A DNA stretch of 64,000 bases from Struthidea cinerea (Eukaryota; Chordata; Aves; Passeriformes; Corcoracidae). Location of the stretch: contig VZTI01003267.1 of assembly GCA_013397865.1 (NCBI GenBank), forward strand, positions 1,339,618 through 1,403,617, written 5' to 3'. The translations under genes were made by a program, and so were the position numbers. Under the pieces are notes generated by a model that was given only the letters and a program-made list of their open reading frames with translations, did no database searches and was not told the origin of the DNA. Positions 12,816 through 24,800 of this stretch are shown here, piece after piece. Positions within the stretch are counted from its first letter, which is position 1. The number at the start of each line of letters is the position of its first letter.

Positions 12816-15260
12816 GATGAAAACGTGCAGACAGAGCCAAATCCAATCCCGTGGTAACTCCAGTGACTTCAGTGTTACACCAGGGATAAAAGTAGGGCTG
12901 CATTTCACAGCAGCTTTCCTTCTTGTAATCTTTTCCAAAACACTCTCCCAGGAGCAAAGACAAGCACAGGCAAATATCTTGCCAATAAGTGAGTTCACAG
13001 GGATTGCTACAAGTTACTGAACTGTCAGCAGTAAAAGACAACAATCGGAACAAAGTACAAATACAGGATAGCCAATGCCCTCTAATGGGCTGGAGTTTTA
13101 CTATGAGCTGGATAAACAAGGACACGGAAATTCATCGGATGGATCTCTGAGAGGGAAGGCAAACTATAGGGTGTCTTACTTTGTACCAGAGGATGATATT
13201 TGTGTTTGATCAATACTTCTTTTGAGACAGTACAGATGAAAAAAGTCTTACCAATGCCTTGGCAAGACAAAGGAAAATGGGTCTAAGAACTCAGTCTTTC
13301 CTCCGTGGCCTACACTTGACTGCTTCCACAAAGAGTGAGAGCATCAATTTATAGATGTGTTCCTCTATCCTCCTTCCCAGTTATACCCTCCTCACCTTTT
13401 TTTAATTTTATTTACTTTCAGTCAATACTGTTCTAGGAGCAAAACCAACACTGTTAAGACCTTCACAACCTCACTCACAAAGGAAAGGGAAAAGGACTGA
13501 TGGATAGAGCTTTCCTGCAGGAAACTTATCACAGGTCCCTTGGCCTTACTGTGTATTCCCTTTCTCTCAAGAATTGCAAAACTAGTTTCTGGACTTTGCC
13601 CATCCAAACCAAAACAAGCATCTTGGCTTCTTACCCAAACATTTCCTATAAATTTACAAACAGGAGTTTCATTAAGCTTTCATTTTGTTTTCTGAGGGTT
13701 TCTTCAAGGAGCCATAACCCTGGGCCAGCAGCTCCTAGTCTTGCACAGGTCACAGTTTTGTCTACAGCCTGAGGATGCCCCAAGGCAAGAAAAAAAATGT
13801 TAGGACATCCCCTTTCCTGTCCCCAGCCAGGGGCCCCTGCAACCATCTTCTGTGGGGATAGCATCAAAAGTCTTTTGTTCTCGTCATCCTCTTGTGCCTT
13901 AAGTTATATTTTTGGGAAGGCAAGGGGACAGGAAAACACCCTCCCCTTCCCTTCCCTCCTTCATCCAAGGTCTCAGCTGTAGAGGAACAGCTGAAGTGAT
14001 TCAGGCTGTCCGGAGAGGTCACAGATGTCCCTCAGTACCACTGGGACAGCTCTCCCATCACAAGCCACCCTGCTCTCGCCCAGGGGGCACCGAGGGCAGG
14101 CACCCCTCGGCCACCCCTCACCCACAGATCCCAGTACCCTCAGTCCTCCTTGAGCAACTCTCCAGGTCCCCCAGAGCCAGCCAACTAGGAGGCTGAACAC
14201 TTAGAAACACCAGTTTAAGGATGATTTTTAGACCACCACAAAGAACAGTGAAGAAACTCTGGCTGCTTGCTTACATGAATGTCGCAAAGCTCTCATTAAG
14301 TCAAAGGCAGAGACTTAAAATATTTCTTCAAGCAAAATCTGTGCTCTTCTCAAAGTCTCCCTCCAAGGATCAAAAACTACAACTGCTTAACTTAATCCAT
14401 AGAAAGTGATAGTTATATTTGCCTCCATAAAGATCAGATTTGTTCTGGTGCCTATATCTAAAGGTAATTTCAGTTAGAAAATGAAATGGTGCTCTCTTGA
14501 CCTTTCATCTTACATGGTTCATGAATTACTGACACATTACAATATCCCCCAACACTATGGAAGCTTAGCCATATTGCAATGTCTCTCTCGTAAGTGAAAT
14601 AAACTTGGTATGCCACTAAAAGGCATTAAATTATTTTCATTATGCCACACAGAATGTAAAACACTTACACTGTTTTGATTTCAAAATCCTTGGAGAACAA
14701 TTATGCTCTCAGGGCCATAGACTCTATTAGAAAGTCCTCAGAAACCTAGCATGGTTTCAATAAATCCTCAAACACTACAAAGCAGTCACTCAGTTTGAAG
14801 AATGAAAACATGAGTTTATCTACTGCAAAATCAGGATGTAAATTCTGCTCATACAGTACCCTGCACTTCCTAACACATTTTTTTCTATTCAATCAGGGCA
14901 ACACTTTAAGTGAAGTTTACAGCATCAAGCACACATAGTTCCTTTTTTGATTGAAAATTAACTATATTTGATTTAGGATTAGCATAAATATGAGATGTGC
15001 CTATGCTTATGGTATTATTAGCTACCAGTATTAATCAACAATTAGATATGCACAAATAGATTTATGCATATATGATTTAACAAATGTCAACATCCAGGAT
15101 TAGGAACCATTAAATGAAATCAGTGATTGTTGCAATGAATGGATAAATATGTTAATTTCTTTATTTATACAATGGCACCAAAAAATGCTTCAAAACACCA
15201 AAAAGCAGATTTCAGGGCTGACTAGAAACCACTTCAGTGTGGTTGTAGGGATCCCGACTT

Positions 15261-15274
15261 AAAAAAAAAAAAAA
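15261..15274. repeat. Poly-A run (14 A)
   Basis: Homopolymer of 14 A residues, 140-300 bases from the GC-rich purine tract and minisatellite block. No element body was recognised. Confidence 0.9.
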
Positions 15275-15470
15275 TGCAGCCGGCCTTATTTTGGCTGGTG
15301 GGCTGTTCAAGCCTAAGTAAGGCTTTGGAGCATAACTACACAATAAGCTTGTTTGTATATACGTGCTTATGTATTCCTAGAAGGAGCACAACCTTCTAAT
15401 TAGGCAAATCATCTGCCCTTTCCAAAGGAAAATAACAGCACCGAAAAGCAATCAAAACAGGCGGAAACGG

Positions 15471-15554
15471 GCGAGAAGGAGAGGACAGGAGAGATGTTAT
15501 TCCCTCGGGCAGGGGGAGAAGGGGAGAGCGGGAGAAGGAGGAGGGGGAGAAAAC
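15471..15554. repeat. Purine-rich tract, left flank of minisatellite
   Basis: The plus strand is almost entirely G and A at 15471-15494 and again at 15511-15553, for example AGGGGGAGAAGGGGAGAG, with a pyrimidine-containing break between. Such tracts can in principle form triplex (H-DNA) or G-rich structures. A similar tract lies on the other side of the minisatellite at 16427. Confidence 0.8.
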
Positions 15555-15810
15555 AAACCCAGGCAGGAAACCCGGCCCCGACAACTTTCTGCCGAGAGCA
15601 GCTGAGATGCTTCATCCCGACTCTTTTTTCCCCGACAGGACGTTCGGTGTGGCCGCGGGGGTGACACGGCAGCTGCGGAGGGGGCCGGGTCACCCGGCAG
15701 TGCCCGTGACCTCGGCCGGGGCACAGCTGGTGGCAGCTGCAGCACCATCTGCTCGGGGCCGGCCCCCTCTGCCCTGCCAGGTAGCGGCGAGGGACGGGGG
15801 AGCATGCCCG

Positions 15811-16205
15811 GGGCACAGCCACCCACCCCCGGGGCACTGCCACCCATCCCCGGGGCACAGCCACCCAACCCCGGGGCACAGCCACCCATCCCCGGGGCAC
15901 AGCCACCCATCCCCGGGGCACTGCCACCCAGACCGGGGTACAGCCATCCATCCCCGGGGCACTGCTACCCACCCCCGGGGTACAGCCACCCATCCCCGGG
16001 GCGCACCGACCCATCCCGGAGCACTGCCACTCACCCAGCCGGGGGTACAGCCATCCACCCCGGGGCACTGCCACCCAACCCCGGGGCATAGCCACCCACC
16101 CCCGGGGCACAGCCACCCATCCCCGAGGCACTGCCACCCATCCCCGGGGCACAACCACCCACCCCCGGGGCACTGCCACCCAGCCCCGCCGTACAGCCAC
16201 CCATC
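15811..16205. repeat. GC-rich 21-bp minisatellite (about 18 units)
   Basis: A tandem array with unit CACAGCCACCCATCCCCGGGG or close variants (CACAG/CACTG, CATCC/CACCC). Each unit carries a CCCCGGGG core with one CpG. Most units are exactly 21 bp; the centre (about 16000-16045) is irregular. Because 21 is a multiple of three and the unit lacks stops, most frames on both strands stay open. That explains frames encoding repeated GHSHPSP on plus and PRGWVAV on minus. It lies about 0.8 kb into the TEAD1 intron after the first coding exon and forms the core of a CpG-rich block (about 15420-16420). Confidence 0.95.
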
Positions 16206-16426
16206 GTCCCGGCACGGGCACTCCGGCACACGGGTAAGGGCTCTGCCGGCCCCAAGGAGGAGTTTGGAAAGTGGAAACGAGAAAGGAACGGAACGAGAGA
16301 GAGCTCGGAGCAGCGGGGCGAGAGCTGCACAGCCCCGCGCAGCACATGGAGATGTCAGTATCCCTCCGCGGAGCGTGTGTTTATGGAATGCTGGCAGCAC
16401 GTCCTCGGATTTAGAGCGGTTTGCAC

Positions 16427-16480
16427 GGAGGGAACGGGGGGGGGGAAAAAAACGAAAGAGAGAGAGAAAAAAAGAAAAGG
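16427..16480. repeat. Purine-rich tract, right flank of minisatellite
   Basis: Plus strand GGAGGGAACGGGGGGGGG followed by A-rich GAGAGA sequence to about 16480, with only two C interruptions. It mirrors the purine tract on the left side of the minisatellite. Confidence 0.8.
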
Positions 16481-16981
16481 CACAAAAGCACCCCTAACTT
16501 GCCTCTTTCATGGAGAGGCTCCTGAATGCAACAAGAACTTTATCACTCTGCAGTTCAGAGTCGCATAATCTGCCACACCACCACGCAGACTGTGCTTCCC
16601 ATTTCCCTGTCTTCACCGTTTAGTGAAAAATAAAGAAAAATGCCTATTTTTTTAGTGCCTGAGGAGTGGCACATTTAAATGCTTCTTTTAAATATTCACA
16701 TTTAGCCACAGCATAGAATTTGTCAAAGGCAATTATATAAGGTAACTAACAAGAAAATCGTGTATCAGTACTGTTCCCTAGTGCCAGCAGTGAAGGAACT
16801 GGCTTGGACAGTCCTGAACACCGCATCAGTTCAGCTGAGCTCTCTCACCTTCACAGATTTCTTCACCATTTACTCCAAAAGTACCAAAATCAGAACCAGG
16901 GATATTGTGTAGAAACAAGGGGGGCTCTACAGTTCTCATCTTGGAACAATTATTTCCAAAGGCTAAATGTGTACCACTTAC

Positions 16982-17183
16982 CATACATTTTGCCTTCATC
17001 TGATAAGATGATTTTCCTCCTCCCACATGGTGGATAGATAGCTAGAGCCTCCTGAAAGCTCTGTTCAATGTCAGGACTCCAGACACCTTCTGCATCATTG
17101 TCAATAGGTTTATCTGCAGAATCACTCATTCTTTCAATATCTTCGGCAGGACTCTCGCTGCCGCTCCAGCTGCTGGGCTCAAT
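16982..17183 (-). CDS. TEAD1: TEAD1 first coding exon (partial CDS, non-AUG start)
   Basis: This exon encodes the N-terminus of TEA-domain transcription factor 1, the nuclear DNA-binding partner of YAP/TAZ in Hippo signalling, which binds M-CAT elements. Translation gives 67 residues plus one base of the next codon. It begins with a Ser/Glu-rich leader (EPSSWSGSESPAEDIERMSD), then the acidic DNDAEGVWSPDIEQSF segment and ALAIYPPCGRRKIILSDEGK, which is the first part of the TEA domain (first helix onward). It ends at KMYG, where the family's exon normally ends. The donor is a consensus GTAAGTGG directly after ATGTATG. The start is AUU at 17183-17181, as known for mammalian TEF-1, with A at -3 and G at +4 and no AUG upstream in the exon. 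Compared with human TEAD1 as I remember it, Asn-Met before ERMSD is Asp-Ile here, so one in-frame AUG is absent. The rest of the TEA domain and the YAP-binding domain lie outside the window. Confidence 0.96.
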
Positions 17184-17235
17184 GGTGATGGCTGGGGTCT
17201 CCAAGCCTAAGCCTGGAGTCTTCAAGGGAATAAAC
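17184..17235 (-). other. TEAD1: TEAD1 5' untranslated part of the first coding exon
   Basis: These 52 bases lie between the splice acceptor and the AUU start. The acceptor is a pyrimidine/G-rich run ending in TTTGTGTTGCAG, with the exon beginning GTTTATTCCC. The reading frame of the protein stays open through this stretch (FIPLKTPGLGLETPAIT), so an upstream exon with an in-frame start could in principle extend the protein. An in-frame TTG occurs 13 codons before the AUU. That the stretch is untranslated is inferred from the known TEF-1 start, not shown by the sequence. Confidence 0.85.
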
Positions 17236-19149
17236 CTGCAACACAAACAACCAACCCCAAAAGGCATTAAAGGCATGGAACTCCAGGCAAACATTTCTGC
17301 CTACTTCTGATGCTAAGTTAACAGCAGCTGAGCAGTAACGTGAGCGCGGGATGCACCCAGGAAAAGTGAAAAATTAAGAAGCATTCTACCTCAAATGAGC
17401 AGAGGTGGAGCAATAAGGCTGTCAGAAGGGGAACTCTATCACATTTTCTGTGTGCAATCACACGAGGGCATAGAAAATCAGATTATTTTTCACAAATAGT
17501 CAAAGTGGGGGAAAACTCTCCAGCCACATTTCCTCTGGCTGAAGACTGGCACCCTTAAAATAACAAGCCAGATCCTCAGGCAGGGGGAAATCAGTGCACT
17601 TCCCCTGGCTGGAAGGGAAGCACACCAATTTATGCCACAGTGACCACCAGAGCCTAAAACCATTTGAACCTAAAAACAAAAGCAAAAACTATTGTTCACA
17701 TTCATCCGGATGTCAGTGGATTTAATGGAATTATACCAGTGATGCCACAGCTCAATGTAATTAACTGGAAAAGGCTGTAATTTTCAGATCTTACCCAAAT
17801 AAATAATACAATCAGAATCCAAGCTACATACAAAAAGAAATCTTTAAAATGATAATACCAGAGCAAGGAATTACAAGAGAAGATATATGCTTTGCCTGAT
17901 TTAAAAGGTCTCTGTCACAGAACCATAGCAGAACAAAAATTACAAGCTTCAAGTTGCTGAATCAATTTAATAAGAAATAATTTAATATAGCTGCACCTGC
18001 TCACACCAGCAGAGCCGCAGATCTGTCAGTGTTCCTTTTATATTTTTGAGAGAAATACAGCTCTGCTATAAAGACTTGCTCCAGGCAAAAAAGCTGCTAT
18101 ACCAGACCACGTTCACCTCTGGTGTAATTCTTCGGGAAGTCAGTGAAATAACACCAGGAACAGATTTGGCTCAACATGTCTAGGCATAATGCAGTTTTAT
18201 TTTGAAAAAAGAAGAAGTTTGGTGACTCTGACTGATCTAAGTGGATAGGAGTGTTCAAACATGCACGCATGAGCTGCAAACACAGTTAAAAATCCAGTTT
18301 CCTGGGTAAACACTCAAAACCCCTAAACTACAAGATTTTTATTCTGCTGGGGCAGAGGAGAGGGGCTTCCCCTTGCGCACACCTCCATCCTCCTGCTGAT
18401 ACGCCTCTCACTGGGGTCTCAGGACGTCGTAAAACAACAGGTGAAAAGCAGCAGAAGAGCATTCACCCCACGGAGAAAGAAGGGGAGGGTGTACATGGAA
18501 GGCCATGACACGTCTGACAAAACACCTTTGGGCTGGAGAACCCCCTGAAAGAGGAAATATTGACAGCAGCCCTCACCCGAAGTCCCCAGCCAACCAACCG
18601 CTAGAGATAACCAAAACCTGACAGTCCGGTCCCTCGGAGGCCACGGTGTCTTGCAAAAACACAGAGCTGCAGCTGGGGAAACTGGGAGCAGGCTCTCAGT
18701 CTCACAAACCAACATTACCAGTTTGACACCCAAGGCACAGGGTATTTCCACTTCTCCAGGCTCTAACAGGAGCTCAGAGAGATCAGTACGTGCGAAACAG
18801 GCTCCCACGAACTCGGTTTTCCTTGCTTGCCTGTCTGTTTCTACAGAGAGGCATTTCTTGACTTTGCATTGGTTTGAACATTTCAGCACAGCTTACAAAA
18901 ATGTTAGTGCCTCCCCACCCCTAATAGGCAGGCTAATCACTATCTCAAACGCCTTTTAATAACTGATAATGAGGGAGCAGATGGATTCGCAGGGAACCAC
19001 ACACATGTAAGTGGGTGAGAACTCTGGCCAAATGCACCACTCATTGGCTGGGAAATCCAAAACGCACAAAATTTTTTAAGTTGTCATCACACAAAGGGAG
19101 ATGCAAACCTTGGTAAAATAGTGAAACCCCATCGTTCATAACCCTCAGA

Positions 19150-19203
19150 AGGTTGAAGGGTTGATTCAACCTCTGGAAGAGTTAAATCTTGTACGCAAGA
19201 TTT
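19150..19203. repeat. Two adjacent perfect hairpins
   Basis: The first hairpin, 19150-19172, has 8-bp arms AGGTTGAA/TTCAACCT with a 7-base loop; it is extended by CAG/CTG across one bulged A. The second, 19184-19203, has 8-bp arms AAATCTTG/CAAGATTT with the 4-base loop TACG. They are 11 bases apart. No known element was recognised. Confidence 0.8.
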
Positions 19204-20531
19204 AGCCAAAGCATAACCACAGTTATACTGGGAAACTACTGACAAAAACATTCATGTCCATTTAAGCCTTCACACAGAGGGAGAGATTTTGGTAAATGAG
19301 AGGTAATTGAATGTTGATGGGGATAATTAGGGGGAGGGGTCAGTTTTATTGCAATAGTGCAGGGGAAAATGGCTGCTGGAGGGTTTATCGGCCTCACATG
19401 ATCGAACCACGATGAGTATTTCACCAGAAGACAGCATGGAGTGGGACGCATCACTGGCTCTGTTTTCCAAAGGTGACTACGGGAGGAAATCCTTCCCCTC
19501 CCTGAGCCCAGGCCCAACGGCTTGCAATGCACAGCACAGCCACGGGCAGCTTCTGCTCAGCTCCACCACCCTCTGCTTACAAGATCTGCCACAGTCATAG
19601 CCTCAAGTCCTATTATCATCCTATAAACCAGCCCTTGTTATTACATTATGCTGAAATAATAATTAAAATGCACAAGGAACACAGTGAGGCTCTAAAGTAA
19701 TTAATGTTACTTGATAGTCATGTTATATCTTGCGTTGTGTTTAGTGGTGAATTTTCACTAATGTGCTATCTCCCTTCCCATTCCTTTTTACCTACTTGGA
19801 TATCATCTTGAGGCACTCATAGCTACTATTCCAGCCTCTAAAATGTAAGATAACCAAGTGTTTCTTGCAGAACATCTGTACAATAGGGGCGTGGAGCAGC
19901 CTGCTGGAAGAAAGCCTCTCCTATTAAAGGTTATTTCCATTTTGGTGAATGCTGACACTGCAGATCAAGCCAGAGGGCCAAGGAGGAATAAACCTTGTAT
20001 GACAACTGCTAAATGGCTCCCTCTTATTTCAGGAAAAAAATGAGCTAACTCAGTTAATCATTTCCAGCTCAGCTCTATGTGTCAAAAGGCTATTCCACCT
20101 CCTCCTTAGCTTGAATTCTAAGGACTCAACTGTGATGAAAAATTTCAGACCTGTTATGCTGGAGTTCAACACTTATCAAAAATAATACAAGCTGTCAACA
20201 GATGAGCTTTGTTGCACATTTCTAATGAGCTATAAATCTCATGTGAAAAAATGTGCATTTACAATCTGATTTAGATTTATAAAAAACTTTAAAAAGTGAG
20301 CCTTCTTTATATTAGCAAACTCCAAATCCTGCAATGCCACCTTTCAGCGGAGGAAGAGCTAAGCTCCTCAGGGCAATTAACCCCACCTCCTCTGCCCAAA
20401 ATCAGAGATTGTACACATGACAGATCAAGTTGAAGAGTTCTGTATGTGCTTTTTATCCTGTTAACTTTCAGAGAAACAATTTCCTACTTGCACTTTCTGT
20501 TAACAAAACTAAAACACATCAACACTACCTA

Positions 20532-20609
20532 GAAAACCAACCAACCAACAAAAAAAAAAAGCCCCAAAGCCCACAAAAAAATAGAGCAACAAAAAAAACC
20601 CCAAACTCA
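20532..20609. repeat. A/C-rich low-complexity patch
   Basis: AACC-type tandem units (AACCAACCAACC) run into several A runs separated by CCCC-containing spacers. On the plus strand it is almost free of T. Confidence 0.8.
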
Positions 20610-21810
20610 AAAGATTTTGGCTCACCTTTTTGTACATTCTAAGACAGCTTAAAGCACATTGCTACAGTTTAGGAGGTCTCTCTTCAGAGTTTTCCTTTTA
20701 ACACCAGCCTTACACATTTCAAGACAGCTTCCCCTGTGCATAAAACTCTTCTAGCTGCAAACCAAATGCATCTGTCTTGCAGTTGCTTTCTACTCTCTGC
20801 AGTTAAGTCAGTTCTAAATATATCTGTTTTCCTCATGCAGTTATTAAGACACTTTTTCTCTGCATGATGGAGGTATGTCCCCCCCCCCATCAAACATCAC
20901 AATGTCACGCTTAGGAACAGAGAAACCATTAGGGGCAACAGAGGATTTTATAAACATGTTTTATAGCCGGGCCATTCAAGACAGCTTGGTGAGCTACAAG
21001 ATATGACTTACTGTCATTCTGTTCACTCACTACAGCAACTTGAAAACTTACTTTAAAATCTCGGAGGAACAAGGCTAGCTGTTGTCAGAGCCGATCAAAC
21101 CAATGCGTTTAACTAAAACCAAATGATAGCCTGCAACTTCTTATCAAGGGAATGGCTTCTTTACTTACACAAAACATTCTCTTATGCCTTTCACTTTATG
21201 AGCAGTGCAAACCTGGACTTGCCCAGAAAGCTGCTGCTCACAGACCAACAACTGAGATCAATGGCTCCTCACAGCAGCATAGGACAAGTGCAGATTTACG
21301 GCCTTGATATGTTTCACAGCCTTCGATATTTGCACAATGAACTAACATGGAAATGCCGTCTTTCAAAAGTCATTAGAGCTGGATCTTATTTTACAATGTC
21401 TTCCAGAAGTTAAATCATTTTCTCTTTTGTTTAATTATTTTACTTTCTTGAATTTCAGTGTACAGGTGCCGAATGGTGCCTTCTCTGTGCTATCAAACAA
21501 CCCCTAGAAAAGGATTAATGCTCTGCAGATACTGGTGCAGGAACACAATAATGACTGAAAACATGCCTTTGATTCTGAGAGCTGTCTGAGGAAAACAACC
21601 ATTATGTCTCCCAAGTCTTCTAAATTGTGTCTGCTTGAAGGGGATCAAGTGCAGGTATTTCTGAGACTGAGCACCAATGTTGTTATCCACACTGATCTTC
21701 TTGCTGTGACTAGCTGCAGAGTGCAACCAAATCATTCTTACAGCCAGATCAATATTTCTAAAGCATGTCTTTCAGAAAAGATCTTAATTCTTGAGATTCA
21801 TTAATTCTTG

Positions 21811-21897
21811 AAAAATATAATGTATTCTTAATTCTTGAGGTAGAGATTTCGAGTGTCGAAGGGGTAAATTACACTTTTAAGAATACATTATATTTTT
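21811..21897. repeat. Perfect 21-bp inverted repeat with nearby triple direct repeat
   Basis: The left arm 21811-21831 and right arm 21877-21897 are exact reverse complements over 21 bases. They are AT-rich, with AATGTATTC at the core of the left arm. The loop is 45 bases, giving an 87-base hairpin. A 12-base direct repeat TTAATTCTTGA(G/A) occurs at 21784, 21801 and 21828, the last overlapping the left arm. It could be a small MITE, a template-switch product or an RNA hairpin transcribed with TEAD1. Confidence 0.9.
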
Positions 21898-24800
21898 AGT
21901 TCATGAACAAGCTCATCTTAGCCTCAGTTATGTAAAAACAATGGCATGAGGAATCCAACAAGCTTTTTATAAACATCAAGATGGTCATGAGCAGATGAGC
22001 ACAAACCAACTAATTCTAAATTTGCAGATGGCAGACTTTCTCTGAAGGCTTGAAAAGTTGCAGGCCCATGGGATTTTCCTTCTGCTTTGTTCAGCAGTGC
22101 AAATCCACAGCTGGAGCGCCAAAGCTCTGGAGAGAATCCACAGGAAGAAAGTTATCAGATCTAGAAAACATGACCTACCAGGAAAGGAATTGGGTTTGTT
22201 TAAATTTAGAGAAGACTGATGTGAAAAGATAACCACTTTCAAATAAGGAAAAGGTAAGAGCAAAGGAGAGAAGCAGCTCTTGGCCATTTCTACCAGGGAT
22301 AAGATATGAAGCAAAGAACTTGAGTTGCAGCAAGAAAACCACAGGTTGGGCATTTGGAGGATCATTCTGACCTCACCAACAGAAGTGCTCAGCTTCCAGG
22401 GGCGCTGGGGAACTGCTGGGGCACAGAGATTGTTCCAAGCAGGTGACACAAGCATTTCTCAGGAACCAGCTCAGCACTCTGTGGGCTCGAGCCGTGACCT
22501 AGGTGATGCCATGAGTCTGAGCAGCTAAAAGCCCCAACAGAAGGAAGCCTGCAGTGGGAGCACGTCCTTGACTAGGCATGGGGGAATCCAGCTGTCTGAG
22601 AGACCTCCCAGATGTCCCAGCAACCAGACAGCTTTGTCAGCTGCAGGGCAGAAATCCAGGCACAACCAGGCTTCCTCCTGCCCATGCCTGTGCAGCTCCT
22701 CCACCCTGCACAGCTGCTGGACACTGCTGCAGGAACACCACGGGCTACAGCCACCTGTGAAGCCCTTACCAAGGCAGCCAGGATGGGAACGAACACCAAA
22801 CCACCAGGCTGGGGAGAAAAAGGCTCCATCTCCTTCTGGGGCTGTCCATGGGAGTTTTGGGAAATGAGGCTGCCTCATCCCTAGACACCCCATTCTACCA
22901 GACACCCGCTGAACTGCCTGACCCTCCCTACCACATCCAGGTTTCTCAAGCTCTTTCTGCACTGATTAAAGTAAATATGGAATTGGTGGGCAGCTTGAAT
23001 TTCTCTAGGATTTTATCTTTCTACTTTGCCAGTGAAAGTATCTTTGCAGTGTTTATGCAAGTCAAGCATGCCAAGAAATTACTTCTTTATTTACAAACAA
23101 ATTCATAGTGGATTTTGTAGCTGTGATGTATAACTGCATATGGATTTTTCTGATTCTCTGAGGTGTTCAAATGGCATTACTTTCAGGAAAACAGTATATT
23201 TATTCAAGCCACTTTACATATAATTTCTTTTTATGAGGAATGGATATAGCACAGTACAAAGAATAAAAATATAAAAAATTTACAGAGCATCCAATGGTGA
23301 AATCATTAGATTAAAATTACTTTATATTGTATTTTTGTTACAAGTTCTACTTACCAACAATTATTCCCTCTAAGAAGAAAGAGCACAGGAGAGAGAGAAG
23401 AAGCCCATTTCTAGGATAAAGTATTCCTTTAAAACTCAGTCAGACTAATCCAGCCATTCGCATATGCCATTGAAATGAAAAAAAAGAGGTTTCCTCTGGC
23501 TGCGAGAACACTTCAGGAAGAAATTCTGATGCTGTGCTTTTCTGGTGATCAAACAGCAATGGTGCTTCCATGTACTTCCTATCATTCATATAAACTACCT
23601 TTGTTACCCTAAGACTGAACTTACCATTTCTTGCTTGGGATTCAAGCTATTTATTAACTGCCAACTAACCACCTATTTCAGATTTGTCTTTGGGATCTGT
23701 GCAGGAATAACATGATCAGTCCAACTACAGCCGCGGAGCACCTGTGGAAAGCACATGATGTTTTTTCCTCAGGTGAGTGCACTATGCAGTGAATTTGGAT
23801 GCACTTCCCTCTCCTTAACTACCACACTCAGGGTCCTCACAAAAGTAGTAGGAAGGCAGTGCCATGCCAGTGTGTAAAATACCAAAACCATGTAACTTAA
23901 CATCAGTAAAGTGATGGTTTTCTTCCAACAGAACTCGGCAGCCTGCTCATCTGAGAAGATTTACACATGTATTTTCACAAACTGTAAGGAAACTTCCTGA
24001 ACAAAGGGTGACTGAGATCAGCAAGAGTAGGCAGCATATAGGCCTAAATGTGAAATTAGGATTATATGAAGTATTTATAAAGAGAAACAATGCATTCTCC
24101 TTGAATTGCTCATTTTTTTTGCTTATAGGAACAGATTACTCAGCAAAGAGTGGGTTGATGCTAATACATGGGAATTCTTCTCTTTGGAAACAGCTTTCAT
24201 CTCTGCACTCTTTATGCAAGTGAAAAGTCTATTTGGTACCACTCTGAGAGCTTCATTTATTTACTTTTCCAAAGGCTGCTTTTGTTGCTAGATAAAATTA
24301 TTGTCATAAGGATGTTGAGTCATTAGCTCCAACCCAGTTTTCTTGTCCATTAGTTTTAATTTCATACCATTAATAAAATGGTTCTCCTTCTCAGTGGGGA
24401 AACAACTGGATTCTGACTGTGCCTACACCACAGTCACAGCTCGGGAGGCTTTGTGCTGGCTCACCAGGATGCCTTCTGCAGGCAGCTCCAGCTTCAAACC
24501 GTGTGTTATCAGGCTAGTGACCAGCAATCCAGCGTGCCGAAGTGCTACACATCACTCGTGGTCCACGGTCTGCGCTGATTACCAAGTTATCACCGGGTAG
24601 GTGAATCTCAGCATACCCCTGGTGAATCCCTGTCTCATTACGGTCACAGCTGCTCCAGATACAATTCCTTCCCCATGTGATACCGAAGCAGCCACACTCA
24701 TCCTAGGTGCTAGTGCTCATTTACACCCAGCTGGTTTCAATTAGAAGGGTGTTCCTGGGATTTAACCCAGCTCCAACACTGCACTGCGGTGGCAACCAAC

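Larger units (their letters stand above)
5791..15400. other. Intron after TEAD1 first coding exon, middle part
   Basis: Apart from the separately listed MIR-like relic, poly-A runs, an AT-rich patch at 8776-8823 and the CpG-rich inverted repeat at 11734, nothing was recognised. I looked on the minus strand for the next TEAD1 coding exon (the RNELIARYIKLRTGKTRTRK segment) and did not find it. The region is AT-rich, with short unrelated open frames only. Confidence 0.6.

Noticed and set aside
15409..16497. Long open frames (about 300 codons) on both strands across the minisatellite.
   Set aside because: They arise because a 21-bp stop-free unit keeps frames open on both strands. There is no start context, domain or exon structure supporting a protein.
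1..16981. Next TEAD1 coding exon (second half of the TEA domain).
   Set aside because: Looked for the reverse complement of the RNELIARYIKLRTGKTRTRK coding segment; no plausible match was seen, so the exon is inferred to lie outside the window.
22525..22962. Minus-strand frame of 145 codons with overlapping plus-strand frames.
   Set aside because: Composition is Cys/Trp/Gly-rich as in chance frames of GC-rich DNA, with five overlapping frames on both strands and no known domain.
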